From Pelomonas sp. Root1217 (GTDB taxonomy: Bacteria > Pseudomonadota > Gammaproteobacteria > Burkholderiales > Burkholderiaceae_C): 64,000 bases of DNA. Of the stretch, positions 48,356-59,124 are shown one piece after another; position 1 is the stretch's first letter; the number at the start of each line of letters is the position of its first letter. The notes below the pieces were generated by a model. It ran no database searches. It saw only the letters and a program-made list of their open reading frames with translations, and was not told the origin of the DNA. Location of the stretch: contig NZ_LMDC01000023.1 of NCBI RefSeq assembly GCF_001425705.1, positions 287,079 to 351,078 of the forward strand. The letters run 5' to 3'. The position numbers and the translations under genes were made by a program.

Positions 48356-51300
48356 TCAGTGCTTGCCTGTGAGACGCAGCAAGGTCTGATGCAGCTTGGG
48401 CGTGTCGATGGGCTTGGTCAGGAAGTCGTTCATGCCGGCGGCGAAGGCATCGTCGCGCTCCGAGATCAGGGCCGCCGCCGTCAGCGCGACGATGGGCAGC
48501 TCGGCGGCCGAGAAGTGCTTGCGCAGTTCGCGGGTGGCGTCATGCCCGCCCATGACGGGCATCTGCACGTCCATCAGCACGATGTCGAAGGGCTTGCCGA
48601 CGCTGGCCGCGGCCAGCACGGCCTCGATGGCCTGGCGGCCGTCGCTGGCCTGCGCGACCTCCATGCCCCACTGCTCCAGCTGGGCGACGGCGATCAGCAT
48701 GTTGACGGGGTGGTCCTCGGCGATCAGCACGCGCCGGCCGTGCAGAGCCTCATGGGCCGCGCTCTGGGCACGCGTCTCGCGCGGCTGGTGGGCCATGGGC
48801 GCGGGCGCGGCGGGCAGGGGCAGCTCCGCCCAGAAGGCCGAGCCTTCACCCGGCGCACTGTTGACGCCAACATCGCCGCCCATCAGCATGGCGAGCTCGC
48901 GGCAGATGGACAGGCCCAGGCCGGTGCCACCGAAGCGCCGCGTGGTCGACTCGTCGGCCTGGGTGAAGGGCTGGAAGAGCCGGCCCTGCTGGTCGCTGGC
49001 GATGCCGGGGCCGGTGTCACGCACCTCGATGTGCACCCATTCGCCGGCGCTGCCGCGGGCGTTGGCAGGCAGGGCCTTGACGCTGACCGTGACGCCGCCG
49101 GTCTCGGTGAACTTCAGCGCATTGGTCAGGTAGTTGGACAGGATCTGGCGCGTGCGCAGTGGGTCGCCGAAGACCCAGCTCGGCAGGGCCGGATCGATCT
49201 CGACGGCGAAGGTCAGGCCGCGCGCCTGGGCCAGCGTGAGGTAGGCCAGGCGGATGGAGGCCAGCAGCTCGCGCAGCGAGAAGGGCTGGCTCTCCAGCGT
49301 CAGCCGCCCGGCCTCGATCTTGGACAGGTCCAGGATGTCGGAGATCAGGCCGGACAGGCTCTCGGCGCTGTCCATCATCTGGTTGAGGTAGTCGCGCCGC
49401 TGCTGGTCGGAAAGGTCGGGCTGCTGGGCCAGGCGGCCCAGGCCGAGCAGGCCGTTGAGCGGTGTGCGGATCTCATGGCTGGTGTTGGCCAGGAAGGCAC
49501 TCTTGGCGCGGCTGGCGGCCTGGGCCTCGTCCTTGGCGTGCGCAAGCTGCTGCTCGACGCGGCGGCGCTCGGTGACGTCCTCGATGATCCAGATCGTGCC
49601 GCCGCGGCTGGGGTGCGCCGGGTCGACGGCCTGGGCGAGCAGGCGGGCCAGGAAGGTCGAACCGTCGCGGCGGCGCATGATGCGCTCGGCCTCGACCTGC
49701 TGACCGCCCGCGAGCTGCGGCCCGAGGTCGCGGCCCACGGCCTGCCACTCCTCGACGCTGGGCCAGACGACGCTGCCATGCTGGCCGATCAGCGCACCGC
49801 GCTCCCAGCCGAACATGGCCTCGACGCGCGGATTGGCCAGCACGAATTGCTGGTCACGCGTCAGCGCGATGCCGATGGACGCGTTCTCCAGGATGGCACC
49901 ATGCACGAGGCGGGTGCGCTCGCTCTCACTCACATCGCGCGCATACAGCACCAGGTAGTTCTGGCCATCCATCTCGAAAGGCGCGACCGACACCAGCATG
50001 GAGACGGCGCTGCCGTCCTTGCGGCGGAAGCTGATGGGCACGTTGTTGGCGAGGCCGTCGCGGCGGATGGCCTCGCGGATGGTGGTGCGGTCGGCCGCGT
50101 TGTGCCAGATGCCGATGTCCTCGGCCGTGCGGCCCAGCACTTCAGAGCTGCTCCAGCCGGTCAGGCTCTCAAAAGCCTTGTTGACCATCGCATAGCGGCC
50201 GCTCTCGGCCTCGGTCAACGTGATGACATCGGGGCTGGTGGCCACCAGGTGCGACAGCAGGCCTTCCGAGCGGCGCAGCGCATCCTGGGCGCGGCTCTGC
50301 TCGGTCTGGTCGGTGAAGAAGGTCAGCGTGGCCGGGCCCGAAGCGGTCTCGACGCGCACGCTGGTGGCCTGCACGAGCCGACGGCGGCGCGACAGCGTGC
50401 GCAGCCGGTACTCGGCCATGGGCTGCATCGCACCGGGAGCCATGCCCTCCAGCCGCGTGGCCTGCTGGCGGGCGGTCTCATCGTCACCAGGCTCGTAGTG
50501 GCTGAACAGGTCCTGGCCGATCATGCTGGAACGCTGCGCGTAGCCGAACATGGCCATGGCGGCGGGGTTGGCGTCGACAACGCGGCCCCAGCGGTGCAGC
50601 ACCAGCGGTGAAGGCGAGCGGCGAAATAACTCGCGGTAGCGCGTCTCGGTCGCCTGCACGGTCTGCTCGGCCGCCACCTCGCCCGTCACGTCACGGCCGA
50701 CGCCCCAATAGCCGCGGAAATTGCCCTGCGCGTCAAAGCGCGGTTCGCCGCTGATGGAGACCCAGCGCGCGCTGCCGTCGGTCCCGACGCGGCGCGCCAC
50801 CATGCCGTGGAAGGGCCGGTGCGATTCGAGGTCGGCGCGGTGGGCATCGAGCTCGTCGTCGGACAGGCCCATGCCGTCGAGTTCCCAGGGCGTCTTGCCC
50901 AAGCGGCTATTCAGGTCCAGGCCCGAGGCGCCGGGCCTTTCCTCGGCGACATGGGTGAAGCGGAACTCGCGGTCCATCTCCCAGTACCAGTCCACCGCCA
51001 TGCCCAGCAGGCCGCGGAAACGCGCCGTGCGCTCGTCGGCCTCGGCCAGCGAGCGCTTGACCATCTTCAGCAGGCCCAGGCCGGCCACCAGGCCCGAGCC
51101 CAGCAGACCGAACTGCACGATGACACGCAGCACGAGGCTGGACGCTCCCATGGGATGCGTGACCCAGCCCAGTGCCTCGCCAGCGCCAAGACCCGCCAGC
51201 GCGACGGCGCCCAGCAACGTCAGCACGGCGCCGGCAAAAAGGCCCAGCAATCCCGTGGCGAAGGCGACGACCAGGCTCATCAGCGGCAGGCACAGCGACC

Positions 51301-51661
51301 ACAGGCCCAGGTCGCGCGACACGGCCGCGGCCACCGGCAGGGCCAGTACCAGCGCCATCATGCCCAGCGTGATGAGAGGCTGTTCCTTGCGGCGCGGCGC
51401 GCGCGAGAGCACGACCAGGCGCAGCAGGGCCAGCACCGAAATCAGCAGCGCCAACGCCACCGGCGGCCAGCCGTCCAGCCATTCACCGCGCTGGCGCGTG
51501 AGCCACAGCAGCGCGGCCACCGGCACGAAGACCGGGCCGCAAGCCATCAAGAACACCAGCGAGGCCTGCCAGCGCATGCTGGTTTGCAAACGTTCCCGCT
51601 GCTGCTCGGGCGGTTCGGCGTGCCCGACGAGGCTGCTGAGTTCTTCGCCGGTCCGCACCAT
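48356..51661 (-). CDS. Multi-PAS hybrid sensor histidine kinase
   Basis: This 1101-residue membrane-bound hybrid kinase has several helices at about 30-205. They are followed by about four PAS domains (210-340, 340-450, 460-580 and 585-705), the last two with PAC-like ends. The histidine kinase core has His729 in NTSHEIRTPLN, N-box NYLTNALKFTE, and G-boxes DTGPGIA and GGTGLGLSI. A C-terminal receiver domain has Asp1031 in IVLMDVQMPVMGG. No output domain or HPt domain follows, so a separate phosphotransfer protein is needed. It starts two bases after pyrF ends. Confidence 0.94.
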   Translation of the reverse strand: MVRTGEELSSLVGHAEPPEQQRERLQTSMRWQASLVFLMACGPVFVPVAALLWLTRQRGEWLDGWPPVALALLISVLALLRLVVLSRAPRRKEQPLITLGMMALVLALPVAAAVSRDLGLWSLCLPLMSLVVAFATGLLGLFAGAVLTLLGAVALAGLGAGEALGWVTHPMGASSLVLRVIVQFGLLGSGLVAGLGLLKMVKRSLAEADERTARFRGLLGMAVDWYWEMDREFRFTHVAEERPGASGLDLNSRLGKTPWELDGMGLSDDELDAHRADLESHRPFHGMVARRVGTDGSARWVSISGEPRFDAQGNFRGYWGVGRDVTGEVAAEQTVQATETRYRELFRRSPSPLVLHRWGRVVDANPAAMAMFGYAQRSSMIGQDLFSHYEPGDDETARQQATRLEGMAPGAMQPMAEYRLRTLSRRRRLVQATSVRVETASGPATLTFFTDQTEQSRAQDALRRSEGLLSHLVATSPDVITLTEAESGRYAMVNKAFESLTGWSSSEVLGRTAEDIGIWHNAADRTTIREAIRRDGLANNVPISFRRKDGSAVSMLVSVAPFEMDGQNYLVLYARDVSESERTRLVHGAILENASIGIALTRDQQFVLANPRVEAMFGWERGALIGQHGSVVWPSVEEWQAVGRDLGPQLAGGQQVEAERIMRRRDGSTFLARLLAQAVDPAHPSRGGTIWIIEDVTERRRVEQQLAHAKDEAQAASRAKSAFLANTSHEIRTPLNGLLGLGRLAQQPDLSDQQRRDYLNQMMDSAESLSGLISDILDLSKIEAGRLTLESQPFSLRELLASIRLAYLTLAQARGLTFAVEIDPALPSWVFGDPLRTRQILSNYLTNALKFTETGGVTVSVKALPANARGSAGEWVHIEVRDTGPGIASDQQGRLFQPFTQADESTTRRFGGTGLGLSICRELAMLMGGDVGVNSAPGEGSAFWAELPLPAAPAPMAHQPRETRAQSAAHEALHGRRVLIAEDHPVNMLIAVAQLEQWGMEVAQASDGRQAIEAVLAAASVGKPFDIVLMDVQMPVMGGHDATRELRKHFSAAELPIVALTAAALISERDDAFAAGMNDFLTKPIDTPKLHQTLLRLTGKH

Positions 51662-51663
51662 GT

Positions 51664-52467
51664 TCAGAGGAGGCTTCTGCGGGTTGCTTCAGCGACGGCG
51701 CGGGCGCGCTCGGCGAAATCGGCACCGCTGCTGGCGTAGAGGATGGCGCGCGAGGAGTTCACGGCCAGCGGCGCACTGCGGCCCGCGGCCTGCACGACGG
51801 CCGCCGCATCGCCACCCTGGGCGCCGACGCCGGGCACCAGCAGCGGCAGGGTCGGCGCGAGCTCGCGCACACGGGCGATCTCGCCAGGGTAGGTGGCGCC
51901 CACGACAAGGCCGAGCTGGCCGTTGCGGTTCCACTGCGTCTCGGCCAGATGGGCCAGATGCTCGAACAGCCGAGGCTGGCCGGGCACGTCGGCCAGGCGC
52001 TGCATCTGCCAGTCGTCGCCGCCCTTGTTGGAGGTGCGGCACAACAGGATGGCGCCCTTGCCTTCATAGGCGAGATAGGGTTCGACGGAATCGAAGCCCA
52101 TGAAGGGCGACAGCGTGACGGCGTCAGCCTGGTAGCGGACGAAGGCCTCGCGGGCGTACTGCTCGGCGGTGGAGCCGATGTCACCACGCTTGGCGTCGAG
52201 GATGACGGGCACGCCGGGCGCGACCTCGTGGATGTGCGAGATGAGGCGCTCGAGCTGCCCTTCGGCACGGTGGGCGGCGAAGTAGGCGATCTGCGGCTTG
52301 AAGGCGCAGACGAGGTCCTTTGTCGCATCCACGATCGCAGCGCAGAAGTCAAAGAACTTCGAGGCGTCGCCGGCCCAGGCGCCCGGCAGCTTGGACGGCT
52401 CGGGATCGAGGCCGACGCACAGGCGCGATTGGGGGGTCAGGGCTTGGAGCTGGGCGACGAAGGTCAT
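51664..52467 (-). CDS. pyrF: Orotidine 5'-phosphate decarboxylase
   Basis: PyrF makes UMP from orotidine monophosphate, the last step of pyrimidine synthesis. The 267-residue protein is of the longer type 2 class common in Burkholderiales. It has [27 protein letters not shown], the catalytic loop [18 protein letters not shown] (Lys and Asp), and a phosphate-binding [12 protein letters not shown]. It lies between a GGDEF/EAL gene (start overlaps that stop, TGATG) and a hybrid histidine kinase (two-base gap). It therefore appears to be embedded in a signalling transcription unit. Confidence 0.96.
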   Translation of the reverse strand: MTFVAQLQALTPQSRLCVGLDPEPSKLPGAWAGDASKFFDFCAAIVDATKDLVCAFKPQIAYFAAHRAEGQLERLISHIHEVAPGVPVILDAKRGDIGSTAEQYAREAFVRYQADAVTLSPFMGFDSVEPYLAYEGKGAILLCRTSNKGGDDWQMQRLADVPGQPRLFEHLAHLAETQWNRNGQLGLVVGATYPGEIARVRELAPTLPLLVPGVGAQGGDAAAVVQAAGRSAPLAVNSSRAILYASSGADFAERARAVAEATRRSLL

Positions 52468-54692
52468 CAGTAGGCGGAAATGGGGGTGGTGCGGGCAATG
52501 ACGAATTCTGCAAAAGCTTCCGCCGGCAGGGGCCGACTGAACAGATACCCCTGCACGGCATGGCAGCCCTGGCGGCGCAGGAAGGCGAGCTGGCCTTCGG
52601 TCTCGACACCCTCGGCCAGGGTCTGCAGGCCCAAGGCGCCGGCCATGCGGATGACGGCGTCGACGATGGCGCGGTCTTCGGCGTCGTCGGTCAGGTCGCG
52701 CACGAAGGACTGGTCGATCTTGAGCTTGCTGACGCGGAACTTCTTCAGATAGCTCAGCGACGAGTAGCCGGTGCCGAAGTCGTCGATGGACAGATGCACG
52801 CCGCGGGCATGCAACTCGTTCATGACGGTGATGGCAACGGCCGGGTTGTCCATGGCGGCGCCTTCGGTCAGCTCCAGCTCCAGGCGCCCGGCCGGCATGC
52901 CGACCTCGTCCAGCACGCGGCCGACGAGTTCGGGCAGGTCATCGTGGCGGAACTGCACGGCCGACAGGTTGACGGCCATGGTCAGCCCGGGCAGGCCGGC
53001 GGCGTCCCAGCGGCGCAGTTGCGACAGCGCTTCGCGTAGCACCCATTCACCGATCGGCAGGATCAGGCCGGAGGTCTCGGCCACCGGGATGAACTCGGCC
53101 GGCGACACCCAGCCCAGCTCGGGGTGGCTCCAGCGCAGCAAGGCCTCGGCACCGACGATGGTGCTCTCGCCATCGGCATCCAGCGAGAACTGCGGCTGGT
53201 AATGCAGGCTGAGCTGGTTGCGTTCCTGGGCGCGGCGCAGCGCGTTCTCCAGCTGCAGCGTGCGGGCCGACTGGGCCTGCATCTCGCTGGTGAAAAAGCG
53301 GTAGGCGTTGCGGCCGTCCTTCTTGGCGCGGTACATAGCCGCGTCAGCGCATTTGCACAGCGTGTCGAAGTCGTCGCCGTCGGTCGGGAACATCGCGATG
53401 CCCATGGACGGCGTGACGGTCAGCTCCTGCTGCTCGACATGAAACGGCGCGCTGGCCAGGGCCATCAGCTTGGTGGCCAGGTGGGCGGCGCCGGCGATGT
53501 CGGTCAGCGGCAGCACCAGCACGAATTCATCGCCGCCCATGCGGGCCACGGTGTCCTGCTCGCGCACCGCGCCACGCAGCCGTGAGGCGAGCTGGGTCAA
53601 CAGGCTGTCGCCGACGCGGTGGCCTAGGGAATCGTTGACGTTCTTGAAGTGGTCCAGGTCCAGGAAGAGCACGGCCAGCGGCTCGTCGCCGCGGCGCGCG
53701 ATATCGATGGCCTGGCTGGCGCGGTCGGCCAGCAGATGGCGGTTGGGCAGGCCGGTCAGGCCGTCGAACAGGGCCAGGCGCTCGGCACGGGCCTCGGCGG
53801 CCTGCTGCTCGGCAATCTTGAGCTCCAGGGCCGCGACGGTCTGGCTGAGCTGCTCGGTGCGCTGCGCCACCAGGGCTTCGAGCTGGGCCTTGCCCTGCAC
53901 CAGCTCCAGCTCGGCCTGCTTGCGGGCGGTGATGTCCTGGGTGATCCAGATCGAGCCGCGCGACAGGTCGCTGCGGTCGATGGCCTTGCTGCGCACTTCG
54001 CAGTAGATGGAGCTGCCGTCCTTGCGGGCGAGCAGCATCTCGGCGTGGAAGGCATCGCCGCGCGCCAGCGGCGCGTAGCAGGCGTCGCCAGCGGCCTTCC
54101 AGTCCTCGTCGGTCAGGTACCAGGCGCGCGACAGCTGGCCGTCGAGCTCGCCCGGCGCGTAGCCGAACAGCTGCTCGAAGGCGCGGTTGCAGCGCGTCAC
54201 GCGGCGGCCGCGCAGGAAGACGATGCCGACCATCGCGTGGTCGAAGATGAGCTGCTGCTCGGCGTGCAGATCCTGCAGCGTGGCATCGGCCAGCTTGCGC
54301 TCGTGGATGTCGTCGACGATCCAGATCGAGCCATCGGCCGGGTCGTCGGCATGGATGAGGCGGCCCGTCAGATGGGCCCAGAACAGCTCGCCGTTCTGGC
54401 GCCGCATCAACTGCTCGTCGCGGAAGGTCTCGCCGGCGGCCAGCACCGGGTAGGCCCGGGCACCCAGGCTGCGGGCGTCCTGCTCACTCTCGTACAGCTC
54501 CAGGCTGCTGGTGCCGACGGCCGCGTCTGGGCTGTCAAAGCCGAAAATCTGGGCGTAGCGCTGGTTGCAGCGCATCAGCGTGCGCGCCTTCACGAAGACG
54601 ACGCCGACGCCCGCGTTGGCCAGGATGACATCCAATTCGCGCAAAGCCTGGCTGAGCGCGGGGTTGTCGCTGGAGTCGGGCGCTAAGCTCAT
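52467..54692 (-). CDS. PAS-GGDEF-EAL cyclic-di-GMP protein
   Basis: This 741-residue protein turns over cyclic di-GMP and is probably cytoplasmic, as no transmembrane helix is evident. Two PAS domains lie at about 15-135 and 140-265. A short coiled coil (about 270-315) leads to a GGDEF domain with an intact motif (GGDEF 386-390). The EAL domain also has an intact motif (EAL 516-518) and [27 protein letters not shown] and KLKIDQSFV. Both activities are possible. I chose ATG 54692; the frame is open further upstream without domain similarity. It heads a minus-strand run with pyrF. Confidence 0.93.
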   Translation of the reverse strand: MSLAPDSSDNPALSQALRELDVILANAGVGVVFVKARTLMRCNQRYAQIFGFDSPDAAVGTSSLELYESEQDARSLGARAYPVLAAGETFRDEQLMRRQNGELFWAHLTGRLIHADDPADGSIWIVDDIHERKLADATLQDLHAEQQLIFDHAMVGIVFLRGRRVTRCNRAFEQLFGYAPGELDGQLSRAWYLTDEDWKAAGDACYAPLARGDAFHAEMLLARKDGSSIYCEVRSKAIDRSDLSRGSIWITQDITARKQAELELVQGKAQLEALVAQRTEQLSQTVAALELKIAEQQAAEARAERLALFDGLTGLPNRHLLADRASQAIDIARRGDEPLAVLFLDLDHFKNVNDSLGHRVGDSLLTQLASRLRGAVREQDTVARMGGDEFVLVLPLTDIAGAAHLATKLMALASAPFHVEQQELTVTPSMGIAMFPTDGDDFDTLCKCADAAMYRAKKDGRNAYRFFTSEMQAQSARTLQLENALRRAQERNQLSLHYQPQFSLDADGESTIVGAEALLRWSHPELGWVSPAEFIPVAETSGLILPIGEWVLREALSQLRRWDAAGLPGLTMAVNLSAVQFRHDDLPELVGRVLDEVGMPAGRLELELTEGAAMDNPAVAITVMNELHARGVHLSIDDFGTGYSSLSYLKKFRVSKLKIDQSFVRDLTDDAEDRAIVDAVIRMAGALGLQTLAEGVETEGQLAFLRRQGCHAVQGYLFSRPLPAEAFAEFVIARTTPISAY

Positions 54693-54765
54693 GAACGGGC
54701 TATACGGCGGCAGGGGTCCGGTGGGCGGGCAGGAATTGGAGCATGACCGGTTATTGTCTTGCCTC

Positions 54766-55275
54766 ATGCATATCCTGGATACCGAACGCCTGTCGCTGCG
54801 TGAATTCACACCGCTAGACGCGCCCTTCCTGCTCCGCCTGGTCAACGAACCGGGCTGGATCCGCAACATCAACAACCCCGGCGTGCGCACCGTCGACGAC
54901 GCCCTGGCCTGGGCCGAAGGGCGGCTGTTCAAGGCCTACCGGGAGCTCGGCCACGGCTTCTGGGCGCTTGAGCGGCGCGCCGACGGCGTGCTCGTCGGCA
55001 TGTGCGGCCTGTTCAAGCGCCCCGCCCTGCCCGAGCCCGACCTCGGTTATGCGCTGCTGGCCGAGCACGAAGGCAATGGCTACGCGCTGGAGGCGGCGCG
55101 GGCCTGCGTGGCACACGCCAGGACGGCGATGGGCTGGCCGGTGCTGATGGCCATCACGGCCGTCGACAACGCGCCCAGCGTGGCATTGCTGGCCAAGCTG
55201 GGTTTTGTCGAGCAGGGCCAGGAACAGCTCGAGGGCTACAACGAGCCCTCGCGGGTGTTCCGCTTGGCTCTCTAG
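54766..55275 (+). CDS. GNAT acetyltransferase (RimJ/RimL-like)
   Basis: This is an acetyl-CoA-dependent acyltransferase of 169 residues. The RimJ/RimL-type fold opens with DTERLSLREFTPLDAPFLLRLVNEPGW. The acetyl-CoA loop is near GYALLAEHEGNGYALEAARACV (about 95-116), where the usual Q/RxxGxG/A is present as EHEGNG. The end has NAPSVALLAKLGFVEQG. The substrate may be a protein N-terminus or a small molecule. It is divergent from the PAS-GGDEF-EAL gene. A tandem palindromic repeat starts one base before the end of the intergenic gap that follows its stop. Confidence 0.9.
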   Translation: MHILDTERLSLREFTPLDAPFLLRLVNEPGWIRNINNPGVRTVDDALAWAEGRLFKAYRELGHGFWALERRADGVLVGMCGLFKRPALPEPDLGYALLAEHEGNGYALEAARACVAHARTAMGWPVLMAITAVDNAPSVALLAKLGFVEQGQEQLEGYNEPSRVFRLAL

Positions 55276-55389
55276 TCAGTTGGGGACAGAGCTACTCGCT
55301 TGCGCTCGCTCGGTCTGTCCCGCAAAGCTTCCCTAATCAGTTGGGGACAGAGCTACTCGCTTGCGCTCGCTCGGTCTGTCCCGCAAAGC
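55276..55389. repeat. Tandem REP-like doublet (two 53-bp copies, 61-bp period)
   Basis: Two identical 53-bp units at 55276-55328 and 55337-55389 are separated by 8 bp. Each begins TCAGTTGGGGACAGAGC and ends GGTCTGTCCCGCAAAGC, so GGGACAGA and TCTGTCCC can pair. The spacer contains GCTTGCGCTCGC. They fill the whole gap between the convergent GNAT and purB stop codons. This resembles REP sequences mobilised by RAYT/IS200-type transposases. No such transposase is in the window. Confidence 0.85.
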
Positions 55390-55391
55390 CA

Positions 55392-56801
<1,410 letters not shown>

Positions 56802-57845
56802 CTAGTTTTTGGGGGCTGCGGGGCCTTCGGCCTTGAAGAAGGCGATGCGCTCACTGTCGGCAGGATGGGAGCTGAACGCAATGGCCAAAGGGCTCTCGGC
56901 ACCGCCATACTTTTCGCGGATGCGTTCGAAGAAGACAGCGATGCGCGCCGGGTCGACACCGCCCCGGCTGGCCAGTTCGCGGGCAAAGGCGTCAGCTTCG
57001 CGCTCGTAGTCGCGTGAGTAGCCTTTGGTGAGCAACGCGATGGGCAGACCATTGAGCAGGCTGGAATAGTCGCCCAGCCACAACGCCGTGACGGCGGCCG
57101 TGACGCCCGCGCGCAAGCCCATGCGCAGGCCGTGGCGGTGCCTGACATGGCCGGCCTCGTGGGCGAGGATGGTCAGCACCGCGTCGGGCTCGCCCTTCAG
57201 CATTTCGAGGAGTTCGTCGGTCACGCACATTTGCTCGCCGGGCAGCGCAAAGGCATTGGGTCCGAGCGCAGGGGTGGTGCGCCGGAAATGCAGCTGCCAG
57301 TGCTCAGGCAGGTCGCGCATGCCGGCGGCGCGCGCCGTGGTCAGCATGCGCTCGAAGCGCTGGCGCCAGGCCTGCTGCTCTGCCTCGCTGAGCTGGGTGG
57401 GTCGCACCATCTGCCTGTCGATCAGCGCCATGGCCTGCTCGCCGATTGGCTGCTCGGCGCTGAGGGGCACGCGCTCGACGAGGCGGTCGCTGGCCCAGGG
57501 CAGGCCCCAGCGCCAACCAGCAGCGAGCAGCACCGTGAGCAAGGCCAGAGACATCAGCGCCAGATGCCAGCTGAGTTGCCAGCGCGCGACGAGGCCCGGC
57601 AGTTGGCCGACGCTGTCGGCCCAGGCGTCGAAGGCGGCGGCATCGGGGAAGCTGATCACACCCGCGCCGCGCAGCAGGATCTGCCTTTGGCCATGGCGCA
57701 TCCGCTCGGGCCATTGCACCTGATCCAGCGGGGTGGCGCGGTCGCCGAAGCGCAGCGCGCCGTTGTGGAGGCTCACCTCGACGGGCCGGGCCATGCCGCA
57801 TTGGCCGTCGAACCAACGGCCGGTGATGAAAGTCGATGCGCTCAT
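56802..57845 (-). CDS. M48-family membrane metalloprotease, copy 1
   Basis: This 347-residue protein has a transmembrane segment near 90-110 (SWHLALMSLALLTVLLAAGW) and a C-terminal M48 peptidase domain. The zinc motif is HEAGH at 229-233. The third ligand is in YEREADAFARE (about 277-287). The N-terminal 75 residues form a small beta-rich domain (WFDGQCGMARPVEVSL). It follows a DUF898 gene with a one-base gap. It is a paralogue of the protein at 59125-60150, with HExxH at the same residue number. It is probably involved in envelope protein quality control, but the substrate is unknown. Confidence 0.9.
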   Translation of the reverse strand: MSASTFITGRWFDGQCGMARPVEVSLHNGALRFGDRATPLDQVQWPERMRHGQRQILLRGAGVISFPDAAAFDAWADSVGQLPGLVARWQLSWHLALMSLALLTVLLAAGWRWGLPWASDRLVERVPLSAEQPIGEQAMALIDRQMVRPTQLSEAEQQAWRQRFERMLTTARAAGMRDLPEHWQLHFRRTTPALGPNAFALPGEQMCVTDELLEMLKGEPDAVLTILAHEAGHVRHRHGLRMGLRAGVTAAVTALWLGDYSSLLNGLPIALLTKGYSRDYEREADAFARELASRGGVDPARIAVFFERIREKYGGAESPLAIAFSSHPADSERIAFFKAEGPAAPKN

Positions 57846-57846
57846 G

Positions 57847-59022
57847 TCAGAGCCCCACGTCCATGCCGAAGAAATCTCGCGCCACCTCGCCGCTGGCGTC
57901 GGTGCGCTCAGTCCCGGCAGGCGCCACCCATGTGGCCGGGTCCGTGCTGCTCTCGATGCTCACCGACTCCAACCGCAGCCGCATGGTGGCGATGACGGCG
58001 AAGGGCCGGTACAGGCCCAGCGTGGCGACGATCAGCAGCCAGTTCTTCAGCGTCAGCCCCCTCAGGCCGGAGAGTTCGCTGCGAAAGCGCAGGGACGCGC
58101 TGTGGGTATTGCCCCAGACGAGGTTCTGGATGCGCGAGGCGTAGTAGGGCGGCACGACGCTGCCGACGAACAGGTAGACCATCCCCGCCCAGGCAAACCC
58201 GGCGTAGGTGCTGCTACCCTTGGCGTCGATCTTGCCGGTGGTGGCCAGCCCCAGCAGGCTGCCCAGGGCGAAAGCGCATATCGAGACAACCACCAGCATC
58301 AGTACCGCCAGCAGGACGGACTTGAAGCCGATGAAGTAGACCGAGCGCGTGTGCAGCCGGATGCCACTGTGCTCGCCGGCTATGCGGTAGCCGCTGTGCT
58401 GGTAGCGCTTGATCAGCGCCGTGGACCAGGGCGCCGCCAGCAGGGCGGCCAACTGCAACGCCTGCCCGAGCCAGGCCAGGACGCCACCGCCTGAGCCCTC
58501 ACTCTTCAGGCTCCAGGCCAGCGCCAGCGCGGCAGGCACGAACACCGGCAGGTAGGCGAGATAGGCTGCGCCCAGCGACCCCTCAAAGCCCATCCGCAAG
58601 CCACGCCAGCTGGTGTTGCCGAGGCGGAACTGCATCGATGCCCGCCACAGCGCCGGCCAGGCGGCACCCGCCAGCACGAAGGCCAGCAGCGCCGCCATGG
58701 GCGAGAACTCTCCGGCAAACGTGTAGACGAGCATCAGCACGGCCATCAGCACAAAGCCGCGGAACATCTTCCAGACGTCACCATGGAAGGCGAGCGCCTC
58801 GCCGTCGATCAGCGTGTTGGCGTAGAGGTAGCGGATGCGCCTGATCTTGGCGAACGGCAGGTAGAGCCCGCAGCTCAGCAGGATCAGCAGCAGGTTGACG
58901 GCCCAGATGCGGAAGTACTCGCTGCCGGAGCCGGTGAAGCGGATCTCGAGCACACGCGGCGCGGGCTCGGTGTTGGGCGGGGGCAGATCGGCCGTCGTCG
59001 GGACGGCTGCGGCGGCGTGCAT
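57847..59022 (-). CDS. DUF898 (YjgN-like) membrane protein, copy 1
   Basis: This 391-residue polytopic inner-membrane protein of the DUF898 family contains about eight helices. The N-terminal signature is RFTGSGSEYFRIWAVNLLLILL. FAKIRRIRYLYANTLIDG and ASMQFRLGNTSWRGL follow, and the C-terminal part has LKNWLLIVATLGLYRPFA, all close to copy 2. ATG 59022 was chosen, with a GGGAG ribosome site ahead. The function is unknown. A constant M48 protease partner suggests a membrane-linked proteolysis module. Confidence 0.88.
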   Translation of the reverse strand: MHAAAAVPTTADLPPPNTEPAPRVLEIRFTGSGSEYFRIWAVNLLLILLSCGLYLPFAKIRRIRYLYANTLIDGEALAFHGDVWKMFRGFVLMAVLMLVYTFAGEFSPMAALLAFVLAGAAWPALWRASMQFRLGNTSWRGLRMGFEGSLGAAYLAYLPVFVPAALALAWSLKSEGSGGGVLAWLGQALQLAALLAAPWSTALIKRYQHSGYRIAGEHSGIRLHTRSVYFIGFKSVLLAVLMLVVVSICAFALGSLLGLATTGKIDAKGSSTYAGFAWAGMVYLFVGSVVPPYYASRIQNLVWGNTHSASLRFRSELSGLRGLTLKNWLLIVATLGLYRPFAVIATMRLRLESVSIESSTDPATWVAPAGTERTDASGEVARDFFGMDVGL

Positions 59023-59124
59023 GGAAACTCCCTGGGTGAAGGCGCCGCCGTCTGCTGCGGCGGGCTGCCCCATGACTGTGGCATGGCCGGCACGCGTCGC
59101 AAGCTCGGCTCGCGACGTGATTGT

